Below are positions 1-10,269 of a stretch of 64,000 nt of DNA, one piece after another. The translations under genes were made by a program, and so were the position numbers. Within the stretch, counting starts at the first letter, position 1; each line of letters starts with the position of its first letter. The notes under the pieces were generated by a model, which saw only the letters and a program-made list of their open reading frames with translations, was not told the origin of the DNA and searched no databases. Source of the stretch: Erinaceus europaeus (Eukaryota > Chordata > Mammalia > Eulipotyphla > Erinaceidae). The stretch lies in assembly GCF_950295315.1 (NCBI RefSeq), contig NC_080181.1:40453375-40517374 (forward strand). Reading direction: 5' to 3'.

Positions 1-385
1 TATTTTTCTTTATTGTTTTTCACTGAAAAGTTGATGGAGTTTCTATATCTAAAACTAATGACACTGTAGGGCACCCCCTGTCCCTACTGCCAGAGAAGCC
101 TGTCGTCCCCCCCCCCACAGACCCCCACCAAAAGATATACCCACATCCCCACATTTTGTCACTTTCTACCAGTCACTGGCTCTAGCAGCTTGTCAAGGTC
201 GGTTGTCAAGCAACATGAGCTCTAATTCTTTACAGTGATCCAGAGCTACTGTTTGCTCTGTTTATCCTTTAATAAACTTAAGGTGTTATCTTCAATTAGT
301 TCAGCCTTGTTCTTTTGGTGAAGGTAAATGTCAAAGAACATAGTCAGTCTTAAGTTAAATGTGTTTATTTGAAAATAACAAAGAG
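1..385. other. Unassigned single-copy sequence
   Basis: I recognise no gene or repeat family here. There is a short C-run near 110-118. Short ORFs in this stretch look like chance. Confidence 0.5.
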
Positions 386-389
386 GGCG

Positions 390-530
390 TGTGAAATATA
401 ATACTTCAAACAGATAGTGTGCTGCTTTGTCATATAGGTGGGCTGGGTTCGAGCCTGGCCCCCACACAATTAAGAGAAGCTCTGGTGTGGTGGTGGTTTC
501 TTTCATTCTCTCTCTTTCAGCCTCATGGCT
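390..530 (+). mobile_element. SINE-D, diverged tRNA-derived SINE
   Basis: It contains the phrase 'agatagtgtgctgctttgtc' followed by a B-box-like 'gggttcgagcc' and a CT-rich tail. The same layout recurs on the minus strand at 26225-26395 and 55780-55928. It is diverged, so the ends are approximate. Confidence 0.6.
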
Positions 531-547
531 TTCTCTACCTATAAAAG

Positions 548-945
548 AGAGAGGGGAAGATGGAGGAGGAGGAGGAGGAGGAGGAGGAGGAGAAGGAGAA
601 TAAGATATGATGAGAGGAAGAAGGAAGAGAAGGAGGAGAAGAGGAGGAGGAGAAGAAGAGGAGAAGGAGGAAGAAGAAGAAGAAGGAAGAGGAGGAGGAG
701 AAAAAGGAGGAAGAGCAGCAGAAGAAGAAGAATGAAGAGAAGGAGGAAGAGAAAAAGAAGGAGAGAAAGGAGAAGAAAGAATAAGAGGAAGAAGGAGGAG
801 GAGGGAAGGAGGAGGAAGGGAAAAGAAAACACAAAGGAAAGAAAAGAAAAGAAAAGAAAAGAAAAGAAAAGAAAAGAAAAGAAAAGAAAAGAAAAGAAAA
901 GAAAAGAAAAGAAAGGGAGAAAGAAAAAGAAAAAAAGAAGTTGAG
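548..945 (+). repeat. Homopurine tract (GGA/GAA/GAAAA)n
   Basis: About 400 bases are almost entirely A or G on the plus strand. The tract starts as GGA/GAA triplets and ends in a regular GAAAA pentanucleotide array at about 836-914. Arg/Lys-rich or Ser/Phe-rich ORFs across it are low-complexity artefacts. Confidence 0.97.
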
Positions 946-1345
946 TTGTAGTTTTGGGAGCACAGGCTAGGTTTAGAAATCTGAAAAGTGTTCCAAGGAA
1001 GAGCCTGCAGGAGGGGCTCTTATACTGGAAAAAGGAGAAGAATGAGGGTTGGAAGGGTCAGAAGGTGAAAGCTCTCAAATCAGTCCTTATTTTTGCCATC
1101 ACACTTATTGCTGGGACTAGGTGACTATGTGACTCCACTACTCCAAGTAAACAGTTTTCTTTTAGACAAAAGATGAGAAATACAGAGGGAGAGAGAGAGA
1201 GAGTCAAAATGAGAAAAAGAGACACAGCAATATTGCTCCACCCCCACCCCACCCCTACCACTCCCAAGCAGGATTGATCTCTTGGGTCCCGGAGATTGAT
1301 AATATATATACTTTACTAGGTGAAGAGCCTCCTGGTCTCCCAGCA
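946..1345. other. Diverged intergenic sequence
   Basis: It holds a short GA run near 1180-1202 and C-rich stretches near 1240-1262. It may be an old minus-strand SINE ('attgctgggac' at 1108), but it is too decayed to assign. Confidence 0.4.
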
Positions 1346-1348
1346 GCC

Positions 1349-1391
<43 letters not shown>

Positions 1392-1428
1392 TTCATTCAT
1401 TCATTCATTCATTCATTTATTTATTTTT
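1349..1428. repeat. (TTTA)n/(TTCA)n microsatellite
   Basis: Perfect ATTT units pass into ATTC units and back to ATTT. It lies directly beside the A-rich end of a minus-strand HLR-1 copy, so it probably grew from that tail. Confidence 0.95.
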
Positions 1429-1436
1429 TCTACTTT

Positions 1437-1697
1437 TTTTTTTATTTAAGAAAGGAGACATTAACAAAACCATAGGATAGGAGGGGTACAACGCTACACA
1501 ATTCCCGCCACCCGATCTCCATATCCCACCTCCTCCCCTGATAACTTTCCCATTCTCTATCCCTCTGGGAGTATGGACCCAGGGTCATTGTGGGTTGCAG
1601 AAGGTGGAAGGTCTGGCTTCTGTAATTGCTTCCCCACTGAACATGGGCGTTGACTGGTCGGTCCATACTCCCAGTCTGCCTCTCTCTTTCCCTAGTG
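1437..1697 (-). mobile_element. HLR-1 3' fragment
   Basis: This is the A-tailed end of the HLR-1 family in reverse orientation. It includes 'aaccataggataggagggg' and the block 'gcagaaggtggaaggtctgg'. Both are shared with copies at 8.1, 15.6, 51.2 and 58.2 kb. It lacks the remaining 5' part. Confidence 0.85.
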
Positions 1698-1723
1698 GTG
1701 TGCCACCACTCGTCAGTTCAAAG

Positions 1724-1763
1724 CCTTCAAAATGGGATCTTCAAAATGAGATCTTCAAAATGT
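1724..1763 (+). repeat. Three-copy 14-bp tandem repeat
   Basis: Three near-identical units of 'gatcttcaaaatga' type lie in tandem immediately beyond the HLR-1 fragment. Confidence 0.8.
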
Positions 1764-2430
1764 TAACTTCATGGAATTCTGGTGGCTTAACTCAGACCAA
1801 GGATCAGATAAACCCAGACTAAAATGGCTTTTTCACGAACCTCTCAGACTCATTTTTACTATGGCTCCAGTGATTCCCTTGTCACCAAGATATGACACCC
1901 AACCTCTACATGTTAGAGGCATTCTTAAGTAATTTCAAACAAAACCCATCTTAAAAAGATGCACCTAATGGCAGAAAAGCATAGGAGACACTTATAGAAC
2001 ATTAGGCCTCCGTCACCACCATCCTAGGGCAATAGTTCCATTTTCTGAGGTTACAAAGAAATTTCTGGAATTTACCATGTAGCCTGTGAGTAATACATGC
2101 AGGCCTTTGTCAGCCTCTCTTCCTGGAGTCTGCAGGACAAGCAAACACTGCCAGATGTATCTCATTTCTTGTGTCTGCTTATTTTGTTATTTCATAGGTA
2201 TGTATGATAAGAACTAACAGATCAAGAGACAACTGCCATTGAAGAGATAGAAATTGTCCTCAGAGACACAGCATCATAGGGGGAAGGTAGGTCAGACAGA
2301 GAAGCACTGGTACATGTGACAGAGTGAAGGAGAGTGGCCCTGGACAGGAGCCTTCACTGTGGCTTCTGTGGAAATAAATGGGTGAGACAGGATAACCAGG
2401 CTTAGGGTTGGCTGGTTAGAATAATTTCCA
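1764..2430. other. Unassigned single-copy sequence
   Basis: No repeat family or gene is recognisable. No long ORF is present. Confidence 0.5.
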
Positions 2431-2432
2431 AG

Positions 2433-2600
2433 GGCAGGCAGGGGAGATAGCATAATGGCTACGCAAAAGGGCTTTAATGGCTAAGTTTCCCAAGGCCCAG
2501 GTTCAATCTCCCATACCACCTTAAACCAGAACTGAGCAGTGCTCTTCTCTCTTTCTTTCTCTCATTAAAATAAAACATATAAAATATTTTTTTAAAAAGT
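2433..2600 (+). mobile_element. SINE-C
   Basis: The head is 'ggggagatagcataatggct'. It is followed by 'cccaggttcaatctccc', 'cagaactgagcagtgctct' and a CT/AT tail ending in AATAAAA-like sequence. This matches the pieces at 27580 and 42550. Confidence 0.8.
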
Positions 2601-2608
2601 AATAATTT

Positions 2609-2968
2609 TGGGGCCTGGGGGGGTAGAGCAGTGGGTTAAGCTCACATGGTACAAAGTGCAAGGACTTGCATGAAGATCCCAGTTCGAGCTCCATCTCCCC
2701 ACCTACAAGGGGGTTGCTTCACAAGCAGTGAGTCAGGTCTGCTGGTGTCTATCTTTCTCTCCTCCTCTCTGTCTCCCCTCATTTCTCAATTTCTCTCTGT
2801 CCTATACAACAACAGCAACAGGAATACCAGAAATAACAGTAACAACAATAACAATAACAACAAGGGCAATAAAATTAGCAAAATGGCCTCCAGGAGCAGT
2901 GGATTCATAGTGCAGGCACTGAGCCTCAGCAATAACCCTGGAGGCAGAAATAATAATAATAATAATTT
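2609..2968 (+). mobile_element. SINE-B, long form with 3' module
   Basis: The tRNA-like head has a B box ('cagttcgagct'), then a CT-rich middle and a CAA/ATAACAA tail. The extra module 'ctccaggagcagtggattc' ends in 'aataaccctggaggc' and an (AAT)n tail. Confidence 0.9.
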
Positions 2969-3039
2969 CAGTGGGCTCTGGGGCATACAGCCTGTCTTTC
3001 TTGTCTAGATTTGGGGTGATTAGGATAGAATAGAATAGA

Positions 3040-3345
3040 ATCCTGCGAGACAGGGCAGGCAATGGTGCACTGGGTTGAGTGCACTAAGCTCTAGGACCTG
3101 TGCTCAAGCTCTGATCCCCACCTGCAGGGGGACGCTTGACAAGTGGTGAAGCAGGTCTGCAGCCCTCCTTATCCTCCATCCTCTCTCAATTTCTCTCTAT
3201 CCTAGCAAATAAAATAGAGTAAGAGAAAAGAAAAAAAAAGATTGCCAGGAGCAGTGGATTCCTAGTGCCAGTAGAAAGTCTCAGCAATCACCCTGGTGGC
3301 AATGAAATAATAATAGTAGCAACAGCAAAAGTAATAATCCTGTGA
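3040..3345 (+). mobile_element. SINE-A/B composite with target-site duplication
   Basis: It has a SINE head, CT-rich middle, AAAATAGAG tail and the 'caggagcagtggattc' 3' module. Direct repeats 'aatcctgcgagac' (near 3040) and 'aatcctgtgagac' (near 3336) flank it and mark the insertion. Confidence 0.85.
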
Positions 3346-4198
3346 GACCATGCTAGATGGGGTGGTTGATGAGGGGGCTCAGGATTGGTTGGTTTGTGTT
3401 TGAAAAGCAACCAGATAGACGATAATGAGGGTGGTGGGCGGTTGAAACAAAGGGGACTCAGGCATGACATCAGGTTACCCAGAACAGATGTGCCCAGCAT
3501 CTGCATGCAGCACAGATGTTTAAGCACCAGAAGCTGGGAATGCAGTTCACACAGCTAACACATGTCTCCATATGCCCACTGTGTCTGCTGGTGGCAAAAG
3601 AGACAAAGAATTATTTCCCATTCTCCTTAACAGAACCAAATCTCCAAAACACAAATCCGTCCAATCCAGCTTAGCCTTCGATCCCACCGTTGTAAAAATC
3701 CTTTTCTCTGCCATCACAGTTCATCTGCACAGCTGCCCCCGGGACAAATATGAATTATAGAATTTGGCAGGAAAGGGAAAAAAACAAAAAGCTCTAACTG
3801 CGTGGTGTATAGGGGAGATGACTATTATAGACATTTATAATTTGAGAGCAATTGGTTTCTTCCTCAGGGAAAGAAACTAAGTAATTAAAACATATGATTA
3901 TTAATGGAAGAATAATGGAACGGTGATCCTGCTATTTCCAAGCGGCATTAAAATGTCTTTAACCACAAAAGATTTGTAGGAAAGTGAGTGAATTGACAAC
4001 TGAAGATAGAAACTCATTTGGAATGCAATTAGAGGAATCCTTGTAAATTGGTTATTTGTTCTTTATTTAATATAGTTTCTGTGATTGCCTAAACTCTTAT
4101 TTATTGGGAGACCTAGTTTTCAATTTAAAATAATTACTAGGAAAAGAAAAGAAGGATACAGTTTGGCCATAGAGCAATGGGCAGATATTAGTGGGGCA
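3346..4198. other. Unassigned single-copy sequence
   Basis: This is AT-rich intergenic sequence with no recognised repeat or coding signal. Confidence 0.5.
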
Positions 4199-4199
4199 A

Positions 4200-4410
4200 T
4201 TGGGGCCAGGTGGTGGCATACCTGATTGAGCACACATGATATAATACACAAAGACCCCAGTTCAAGCCCCAAGTCCCCACCTGTCAGGGGAAAGCTTTGC
4301 AAGTGGTAAAGCAGTGCTACAGGTGTCTCTAATTGTCTTCCTATCTCCCCCTTCCTCTGGATTTCAAGCTGTCTCTATCTAATAAATTAATGAAGATAAT
4401 TTAAAAATAA
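4200..4410 (+). mobile_element. SINE-A
   Basis: It reads 'ggccaggtggtggcatacct', then a B-box-like 'cagttcaagcccc', then 'aagctttgcaagtggtaaag', then the tail 'ctctatctaataaattaatg'. It is full length for this class. Confidence 0.9.
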
Positions 4411-4514
4411 AAAAGAAATGTCTTTTCAATGAAGCTAGCCTTTCCTGTACTTCCTTTTTTTGCATACAAGTCTTGTGTACTATTTCTGTGCTATTTCCTT
4501 TGCTTCTTGTCTCT

Positions 4515-4515
<1 letters not shown>

Positions 4516-4565
<50 letters not shown>
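4516..4565. repeat. (TG)n microsatellite
   Basis: About 24 uninterrupted TG units. The sequence after it (4570-4611) is a SINE tail remnant. Confidence 0.97.
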
Positions 4566-4568
<3 letters not shown>

Positions 4569-4569
4569 A

Positions 4570-4611
4570 GATTTCAATTTCTATCTATCCTATCAAATAA
4601 AATAGAGAGAA
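4570..4611 (+). mobile_element. SINE tail, left half of a SINE split by L1
   Basis: It carries the tail phrase 'ctatcctatcaaataaaat'. The matching 3' module resumes at 6845-6905 after the L1, so the L1 probably landed inside this SINE. Confidence 0.6.
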
Positions 4612-6838
4612 AGTAAAACTTATGATCAAAACAGTACAAAAAATGGGAATAGATGGAAAATTCCTGAAGATAGTAGAGTCTATATATAGCAAACCTACAG
4701 ACAACATCATACTCAGTGGTGAAAAACTGGAAGCATTTCCCCTCAGATCAGGTACTAGACAGGGATGCCCACTATCACCATTTTATTCAACATAGTGTTG
4801 GAAGTTCTTGCCATAGCAGTCAGGCAAGAGCAAGGATTTAAAGGCATACAGATTGGAAGAGAAGAAGTCAAACTCTCCCTATTTGCAGATGACATGATAG
4901 TATACATAGAAAAACCTAAGGAATCCAGCACGAAGCTTTTGGAAATCATCAGGCAATACAGTAAGGTGTCAGGCTACAAAATTAACATTCAAAAGTCAGT
5001 GGCATTCCTCTATGCAAACACTAAGTTAAAGAAGCTGAAATCCAAAAATCAATTCCCTTTACTATAGCAACAAAAATAATAAAATATCTAGGATTAAACC
5101 TAAGCAAAGAAGTGAAAGACTTGTATACTGAAAATTATGAGTCACTTTTTCAAAGAAATTGAAAAAGACACAAAGAAGTGGAAAGATATCCCATATTCAT
5201 GGGTTGGAAGAATTAACATCATCAAAATGAATATACTACCCAGAGCCATATACAGATTTAATGCTATCCCCATCAAGATCCCAAGCACATTTTTTTAGGA
5301 GAATAGGACAAATGCTACAAATGTTTATCTGGAACCAGAAAAATAGAATTGCCAAAACAGTCATGAGAAGAAAAACATAACTGGAGGCATCACACTCCCA
5401 GTTCTCAAATTGTATTATAAGGCCATTGGAATCAAACTGCTTGGTACTGGAACATGAATAGATACACTGACCAGTGGAATAGAATTAAGAGCCCAGAATT
5501 AAGCCCCCACACCTATGAACATCTAATCTTTGACAAACGTGCCCAGACTATTAAATGGGGAAAGCAGAGTCTCTTCAACAAATGGTGTTGAAAAAAAAAT
5601 GGGTTGAAACAAGAAGAAGAATGAAACTGAACCACTATATTTCACTAAATACAAAAGTAAATTCCAAGTGGATCAAGTATTTGAATATTAGACCAGAAAC
5701 TATCAGATACTTAGAGGAAAATATTGGCAGAACTCTTTTCCGCATCAATTTTAAAGACATCTTCAATGAAACAAATCCAATTACGAAGAAGACTAAGGCA
5801 AGCATAAACCTATGGGACTACATCAAATTAAAAAGCTTCTGCACAGCAAAAGAAATAATTACCCAAACCAAGAGACCCCTCACAGAATGGGAGAATATTT
5901 TCACATGCTATACATCAGACAAGAGGCTAATAATCAGAATAAATAAAGAGCTTGCCAAACTCAACAACAAGACAACAAATAACCCCATCCAAACATGGGG
6001 AGAGGACATGGATAGAATATTCACCACAGAAGAGATCCAAATGGCCAAACACATGAAAAAATGCTCCAAGTCTTTGATTGTCAGAGAAAAGCAAATAAAG
6101 ACAACAATGAGATACCACTTCACTCCTGTGAGAATGTCATACATCAGAAAAGGAAATAGCAGCAAATGCTGGAGAGGTTGTGAGGTAAAAGGAACCCTCC
6201 TGCACTGCTGGTGGGAATGTCAATTGGTCCAACCTCTGTGAATAACAGTCCGGAGAACTCTCAGAAGGCTAGAAATGGACCTACCCTATGATCCTGCAGT
6301 TCCTCTCCTGGGGATATATCCTAAAGAACCCAACACACCCATCCAAAAAGATCTGTTCGTAGCAGCATAATTTGTAATAGACAAAACGTGGAAGCAACCC
6401 AGGTGTCCAACAACAGATGAGTGGCAGAGCAAGTTGTGGTATATATACACAATGGAATACTACTCAGCTATAAAATATGGTGACTTCACCGTTTTCAGCC
6501 CATCTTAGATGGACTTTGAAAAATTCTTGTTAGGTGAAATAAGTCAGAAGCAGAAGGATGAATATGGGATGATCTCACTCTCAGGCAGAAGTTGAAAAAC
6601 AAGATCAGAAGAGAAAGCACAAGTAGAACCAGAACTTGAACTGGCATATTGCACTAAAGTAAAAGACTCTGGAGTGGGTGGGTGGGGAGAATACAGATCC
6701 AAAAAGGATGACAGAGGACCTAGTGGGGGTTGTATTGTTATATGGAAAACCAGGAAGTGTTATGCATGTACAAACTATTGTATGTACTGTCGAATGGAAA
6801 ACACTAATTCCCCAATAAAGAAATTAAACAAAAAAGAA
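4612..6838 (+). mobile_element. LINE-1, 5'-truncated, with 3' UTR
   Basis: The sequence holds the 3' half of L1 ORF2 followed by a hedgehog-type L1 3' UTR ('gactctggagtgggtggg', 'aattccccaataaagaaat'). The 5' end is cut inside the reverse-transcriptase domain. The same 3' UTR recurs at 28044, 42985, 48262, 49560 and 57815, and inverted at 31214, 41065, 49988 and 61288. Confidence 0.95.
4615..6243 (+). pseudogene. L1 ORF2 C-terminal half, frameshifted
   Basis: ORF2 encodes the endonuclease and reverse transcriptase that drive L1 target-primed reverse transcription. Here the RT palm is visible as a 'RQGCPLSP' block near 4757 and an FADD box ([10 protein letters not shown]) near 4880, in different frames. 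An indel therefore falls near 4780. Further stops or frame changes follow between 5067 and 5555. The open stretch 5555-6241 gives 228 residues of the C-terminal region, with the zinc knuckle CX3CX7HX4C (CWRGC...H....C) near 6165-6225. The copy is dead as a protein source. The family call is firm because the order of motifs is that of L1. Confidence 0.93.
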
Positions 6839-6844
6839 AAAGAA

Positions 6845-6905
6845 GAGGGAAATGGTGCTGGCACCAAGCCCCATCAATAACCCTGGTGGCAATAAAATTA
6901 ATAAT
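6845..6905 (+). mobile_element. SINE 3' module, right half of split SINE
   Basis: It reads 'ggcaccaagccccatcaata' and 'aaccctggtggcaataaaat', the usual SINE-B 3' module. It lies directly after the L1 tail. Confidence 0.6.
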
Positions 6906-6909
6906 AATT

Positions 6910-8085
6910 AAAAAATAAAAGAAAATGTTCCTTTTCTAACTATTTTGTACTGAAGAACAAGCACCTTCATTTGCCCTGTATTCTTCCCTGATAGTCTCCA
7001 CTTGGGTCCTCAACAGGCAACAGAGACGAGAAATGCAAGGGAGAACAAACATGCCCAAGAGGTTATGTCCCAGGAAAGTTCCAAGTAAGAGATGATTGAT
7101 GACTATGCTATGAATAGCTACATATAAATCTCAATACTTATGAGTCCACTTTTTGCCCTACATGAAAGAGTTGTTGAATACCTAGAAACACCACAGAGAG
7201 CTTTGTGCGTATTCTATAATTAGTAGTGAATGGCTTCCACAGAAAATCCTCTCCATGCTACTGACCTTCATCCATCAAATTCATTCTGGCTTGGTATTTG
7301 TTTTGCTTCCCCCCCACACACATACACTGTAAATTAAAGTATAACACAAGCAGAGACTTATCTCCCTTCTGGCCAGTCAGCCTTCAAGATCCCCCATATC
7401 AAAGGAAAGTCATGGTTTTATCAAATTGTCTTCAGTTCAATAATCTCGTCTAGTCAGATATTTTAAGATGAAGATATGGACTCCTGAAATAGCCATGCAT
7501 CCAGTGGGTTATGCAGAATATCCATTACCAGTGGCCAAATGATTTGTTGTTTTTAATTAAGCCCAGAAACAGTTATTGCCACTTGTGCACTAATTTCAGA
7601 GACTGCAGTGGTTTTGGAGATGATGAATCTGACTTCAATAAAGCAATGTGCAAAGTTCCTTTTTTATTAAATTTAAATTAGTTGTAGGATTTGAATAAAT
7701 CATCACTGAAAAAGAAGAGTGAGCAAATATTATCAGCTCAATAAATCTCTCCCTGTATATTTTATAAGACAAGCTCACATTAACTACTAGGCTGCATGTA
7801 AGAGTTATGGAGTCACATCAACCGAAGGTACTTGGGAAATAACTCATAAATGAAACACCAGTGTACAAAGGGAACACTTCTTTTATGTGTTACCTCCAAG
7901 GGGTGTAGCCCAACTGCATTTATTTCTCTTCTGCCTCTGACCTCACTGGTAACACTCTCAATTCACTAGATTTTCAATGCAATCTACCCTTTATGTGGCA
8001 AAAGTAACCTAGTGTAAGGTAAGACAAGAAAAAAAAAAAAACATGGAAAAGTTTGTCAGTGCCTTTTTGAAACTTCTTTATAGTT
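6910..8085. other. Single-copy sequence
   Basis: This is AT-rich and CpG-poor: I count 4 CpG in 6961-8040. No repeat family is recognised. It serves as a local baseline for the CpG-rich insertion at 9148-10260. Confidence 0.55.
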
Positions 8086-8089
8086 CATT

Positions 8090-9147
8090 TCTTTTTAAAT
8101 TTTTATTTATAAAAAGGAAACACTGACAAAAAACATAGGATAAGAGGGGTACAACTCCACACAATTCTCACCACCAGAACTCTGTATCCCATCCCATCCC
8201 CTGATAGCTTTCCTATTCTTTATCCCTCTGGGAATATGGACCAAGGACATTGTGGGTTGCAGAAGGTGGAAGGTCTGGCCTCTGTTATTACTTCCCCACT
8301 GAACATGGCCATTGACAGGTCAGTCCATACCCCCAGCCTGTCTCTCTCTTTCCATAGAGAGGCAGGGATATGGGGAAGCAGGGCTCCAGGACACATTGGT
8401 GGGGTTGTCTGCCCAAGGAAGTCAGGTTGGCATCATGGTAGCATCTGAACCTGCTGGCTAAAAGAAGAGTTAGCACATAGAACCTAAAGGCTAGAATATT
8501 GCAGATGAAAATATGGGGGGTCTCTGTTCTGTAGATAGTTAGTTGGGCCTATTTTAGTTATATTCCAAAGAGCCAATGACTATACTAGCTTTTGGTTTTT
8601 GTTTTTTGTTTTTCCTAAGCCTGAGCCTGAAGTCTGATATGGAGGTGGATCCAATTTATTGTCTGGGAAGATGATATCATGGCTGGAAAAAGGACCACAA
8701 AGCTGGATCAGGGAAAAGAGTAGCTCCCAAATATGGGAAAGGTGTATAAATATTGTTGACTGTAAACCCCATTAATTTGATGAGATCTGGGGCCCATATT
8801 CAGCTTAGGAGCCTATGTGACCTCTGCATCCCTGTAGATCTGAGCTCACATTCTGTGGTCATGAGTAGGAATGTTGCAAACTGCCTCAATTTCAGAACCC
8901 ATCTTCCTCAAGTGGAAAATAGAGTGTGTTGTCCATCCTCCCTTCAGAGGATGGAACATTCTCTACCATTGTTGATCCACATTGAGAGCAAGGTCCTATG
9001 GGGGCCCACAGAGGGGTCTATTGTATTGTTCCTGATAGAGATGACTGGTAACAATGGAGAGAAGGATTTATTTGATGTATAGGCCCATCATGTCTGTTTG
9101 GTAATCTCAGGACTCCCTGACTAGGGCTCCCACTGATAGGATGGCCT
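8090..9147 (-). mobile_element. HLR-1, 3' portion of an interrupted copy
   Basis: The sequence is collinear with the copies at 51156-52317 and 58195-59372: A-rich end, 'aggataagaggggtacaa', 'ggaccacaaagctggatcag', 'ggatggaacattctctacc'. It has no long ORF. It continues at 10261 after a 1.1-kb insertion. Confidence 0.93.
9139..9147 (+). repeat. Target-site duplication, left copy
   Basis: The 9-mer 'ggatggcct' recurs at 10261-10269. The uninterrupted HLR-1 copy near 59248 reads 'gatggggtggcctgatag' once at the same place, so the repeat marks the insertion boundary. Confidence 0.9.
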
Positions 9148-10260
9148 TCTTCTTCTAGCGTTTGCCCTTCTTCCGTAGCCAGTCAACAGCGTCAGGTTGA
9201 GCCTGATGTAAAGTTTCGAGACCTCCTTTGAATCTGGAGAGGTGGCAGTCGTTGACTATGTGGATCATAGTCTGTCTGTAGCCGCAGGGGCAGTTCGGGT
9301 CGTCTCTGGCTCCCCAGCGATGGAACATAGCAGCGCACCGGCCATGGCCTGTTCGATAGCGATTGAGGAGGACCCAATCATAACGTGCTAGGTCAAAGCC
9401 GGGTTGACGCTTACAGGGGTCTGTGATGAGGTGTTTGTTCTTTACCTCAGCTGACTGCCAACTCTGTTTCCAAGAGTCTGGAACAGAGAAGTTCAGTGTA
9501 GGCATAGGGGACCAGATTGGGTGATGAGACATCAAGCATTGGACAGGGTGGGTGAAGATATCCGCGTATATTGGCAGGTCCGGTTGAGCGTAGACGTGGG
9601 AAATGAACTTAGATGATGCCACATCCCGACGAATATCTGGCGGGGAGATGTTGCTAAGAACTGGCAGCCATGGAACCGGGGTGGAACGGATGGTTCCAGA
9701 AATTATCCTCATGGAGGAATATAATTTGGAATCGATCAAGTGGACATGGGGGCTACGGAACCATACTGGGGCACAGTATTCTGCAGTGGAATAGCATAAT
9801 GCCAGAGATGATGATCGTAGTGTGGAAGCGCTCACGCCCCATGAGGAGCTGGCCAGTCTTGCAATGATGTTATTCCTCGCGCCCACCTTTGCTGCAGTTT
9901 TTATGAGATGTTCGTGAAATGACAGAGTGCGATCGAGAGTAACGCCAAGATAGACTGGCTGGGCTTCATGCCGGATTTTCATATCGCCAAGCTGTACATT
10001 AAGCTCACGCGAGGCCGAGGCATGGTGTAGAAGGAAAACAGATGATACCGTTTTTGCAGTGCTAGGGATTAGTCGCCATTTTTTACAGTAATCAGATATC
10101 AGAGACATGTCTTTCGTGAGTGTCTCCTTGAGGATGTCGAACTTGGATGCCTGAGTTGCACAGCAGATGTCATCGGCGTAGATGAACTTCCTTGAAGAAG
10201 TTTCTGGGAGGTCATTGATGTAAATATTAAATAGCGTAGGAGCCAGAACAGAGCCCTGGG
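9148..10260 (-). mobile_element. Jockey/CR1/RTE-like non-LTR retrotransposon, 5'-truncated, young
   Basis: An insertion of about 1,113 bp interrupts an HLR-1 copy between 9-bp direct repeats. Read on the minus strand, it is open from its first base to a stop at 9155-9157. It then ends only seven bases later in AAGAAGA, so it has essentially no 3' UTR and an AAG-type tail instead of poly(A). I count about 49 CpG in the insert, against 4 in a same-sized stretch just upstream. Motifs differ from L1 (see the CDS entry). The 3' end recurs at 23105-23150 with one mismatch in 46 bp. 5' truncation plus a target-site duplication is typical of target-primed reverse transcription. The clade is my recollection of jockey-annotated invertebrate elements, and a tree is required to place it. 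Confidence 0.92.
9155..10258 (-). CDS. Partial reverse transcriptase of a Jockey-like LINE (367 codons open)
   Basis: The protein would be the C-terminal part of a LINE polymerase that copies element RNA into DNA at a nicked chromosomal target. Reading from 10258 downward, the frame starts at the RT block QGSVLAPTLFNIYINDLP. It then has KFIYADDICCATQ, the catalytic YADD box, about 30 residues in. Next come the thumb region with YLGVTLDRTLSFHEHL and a conserved STAEYCAPVW block. A C-terminal zinc knuckle CPCGYRQTMIHIVNDC fits CX1CX7HX4C. The frame ends LRKKGKR. The first methionine (10106-10108) is internal and is not the true start, because the natural N-terminus, including any endonuclease, was lost by 5' truncation. 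There is no stop or frameshift in 367 codons, unusual for a mammalian fossil LINE. L1 would show FADD and a CX3C knuckle. Expression is unknown. Confidence 0.9.
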   Translation of the reverse strand, partial: QGSVLAPTLFNIYINDLPETSSRKFIYADDICCATQASKFDILKETLTKDMSLISDYCKKWRLIPSTAKTVSSVFLLHHASASRELNVQLGDMKIRHEAQPVYLGVTLDRTLSFHEHLIKTAAKVGARNNIIARLASSSWGVSASTLRSSSLALCYSTAEYCAPVWFRSPHVHLIDSKLYSSMRIISGTIRSTPVPWLPVLSNISPPDIRRDVASSKFISHVYAQPDLPIYADIFTHPVQCLMSHHPIWSPMPTLNFSVPDSWKQSWQSAEVKNKHLITDPCKRQPGFDLARYDWVLLNRYRTGHGRCAAMFHRWGARDDPNCPCGYRQTMIHIVNDCHLSRFKGGLETLHQAQPDAVDWLRKKGKR

Positions 10261-10269
10261 GGATGGCCT
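10261..10269 (+). repeat. Target-site duplication, right copy
   Basis: The 9-mer 'ggatggcct' matches 9139-9147. HLR-1 sequence resumes directly ('ctgatactgactaaagagtc'). Confidence 0.9.

Noticed and set aside
525..963. Arg/Lys-rich and Ser/Phe-rich ORFs of 97-142 residues
   Set aside because: They are translations of the homopurine microsatellite, with no domain and opposite-strand mirror ORFs.
9603..9867. Plus-strand ORFs of 63-65 residues inside the LINE
   Set aside because: They are antisense shadows of the minus-strand reverse-transcriptase frame.
9155..10258. Retroviral pol or L1 ORF2
   Set aside because: There is no LTR, RNase H or integrase. The motifs are YADD with a CX1C knuckle at the C-terminus, whereas the L1 copies here have FADD and CX3C.
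9148..10260. Bacterial or parasite contamination in the assembly
   Set aside because: The segment is embedded in a hedgehog-type HLR-1 copy between matching 9-bp direct repeats, and its 3' end recurs at 23105-23150.
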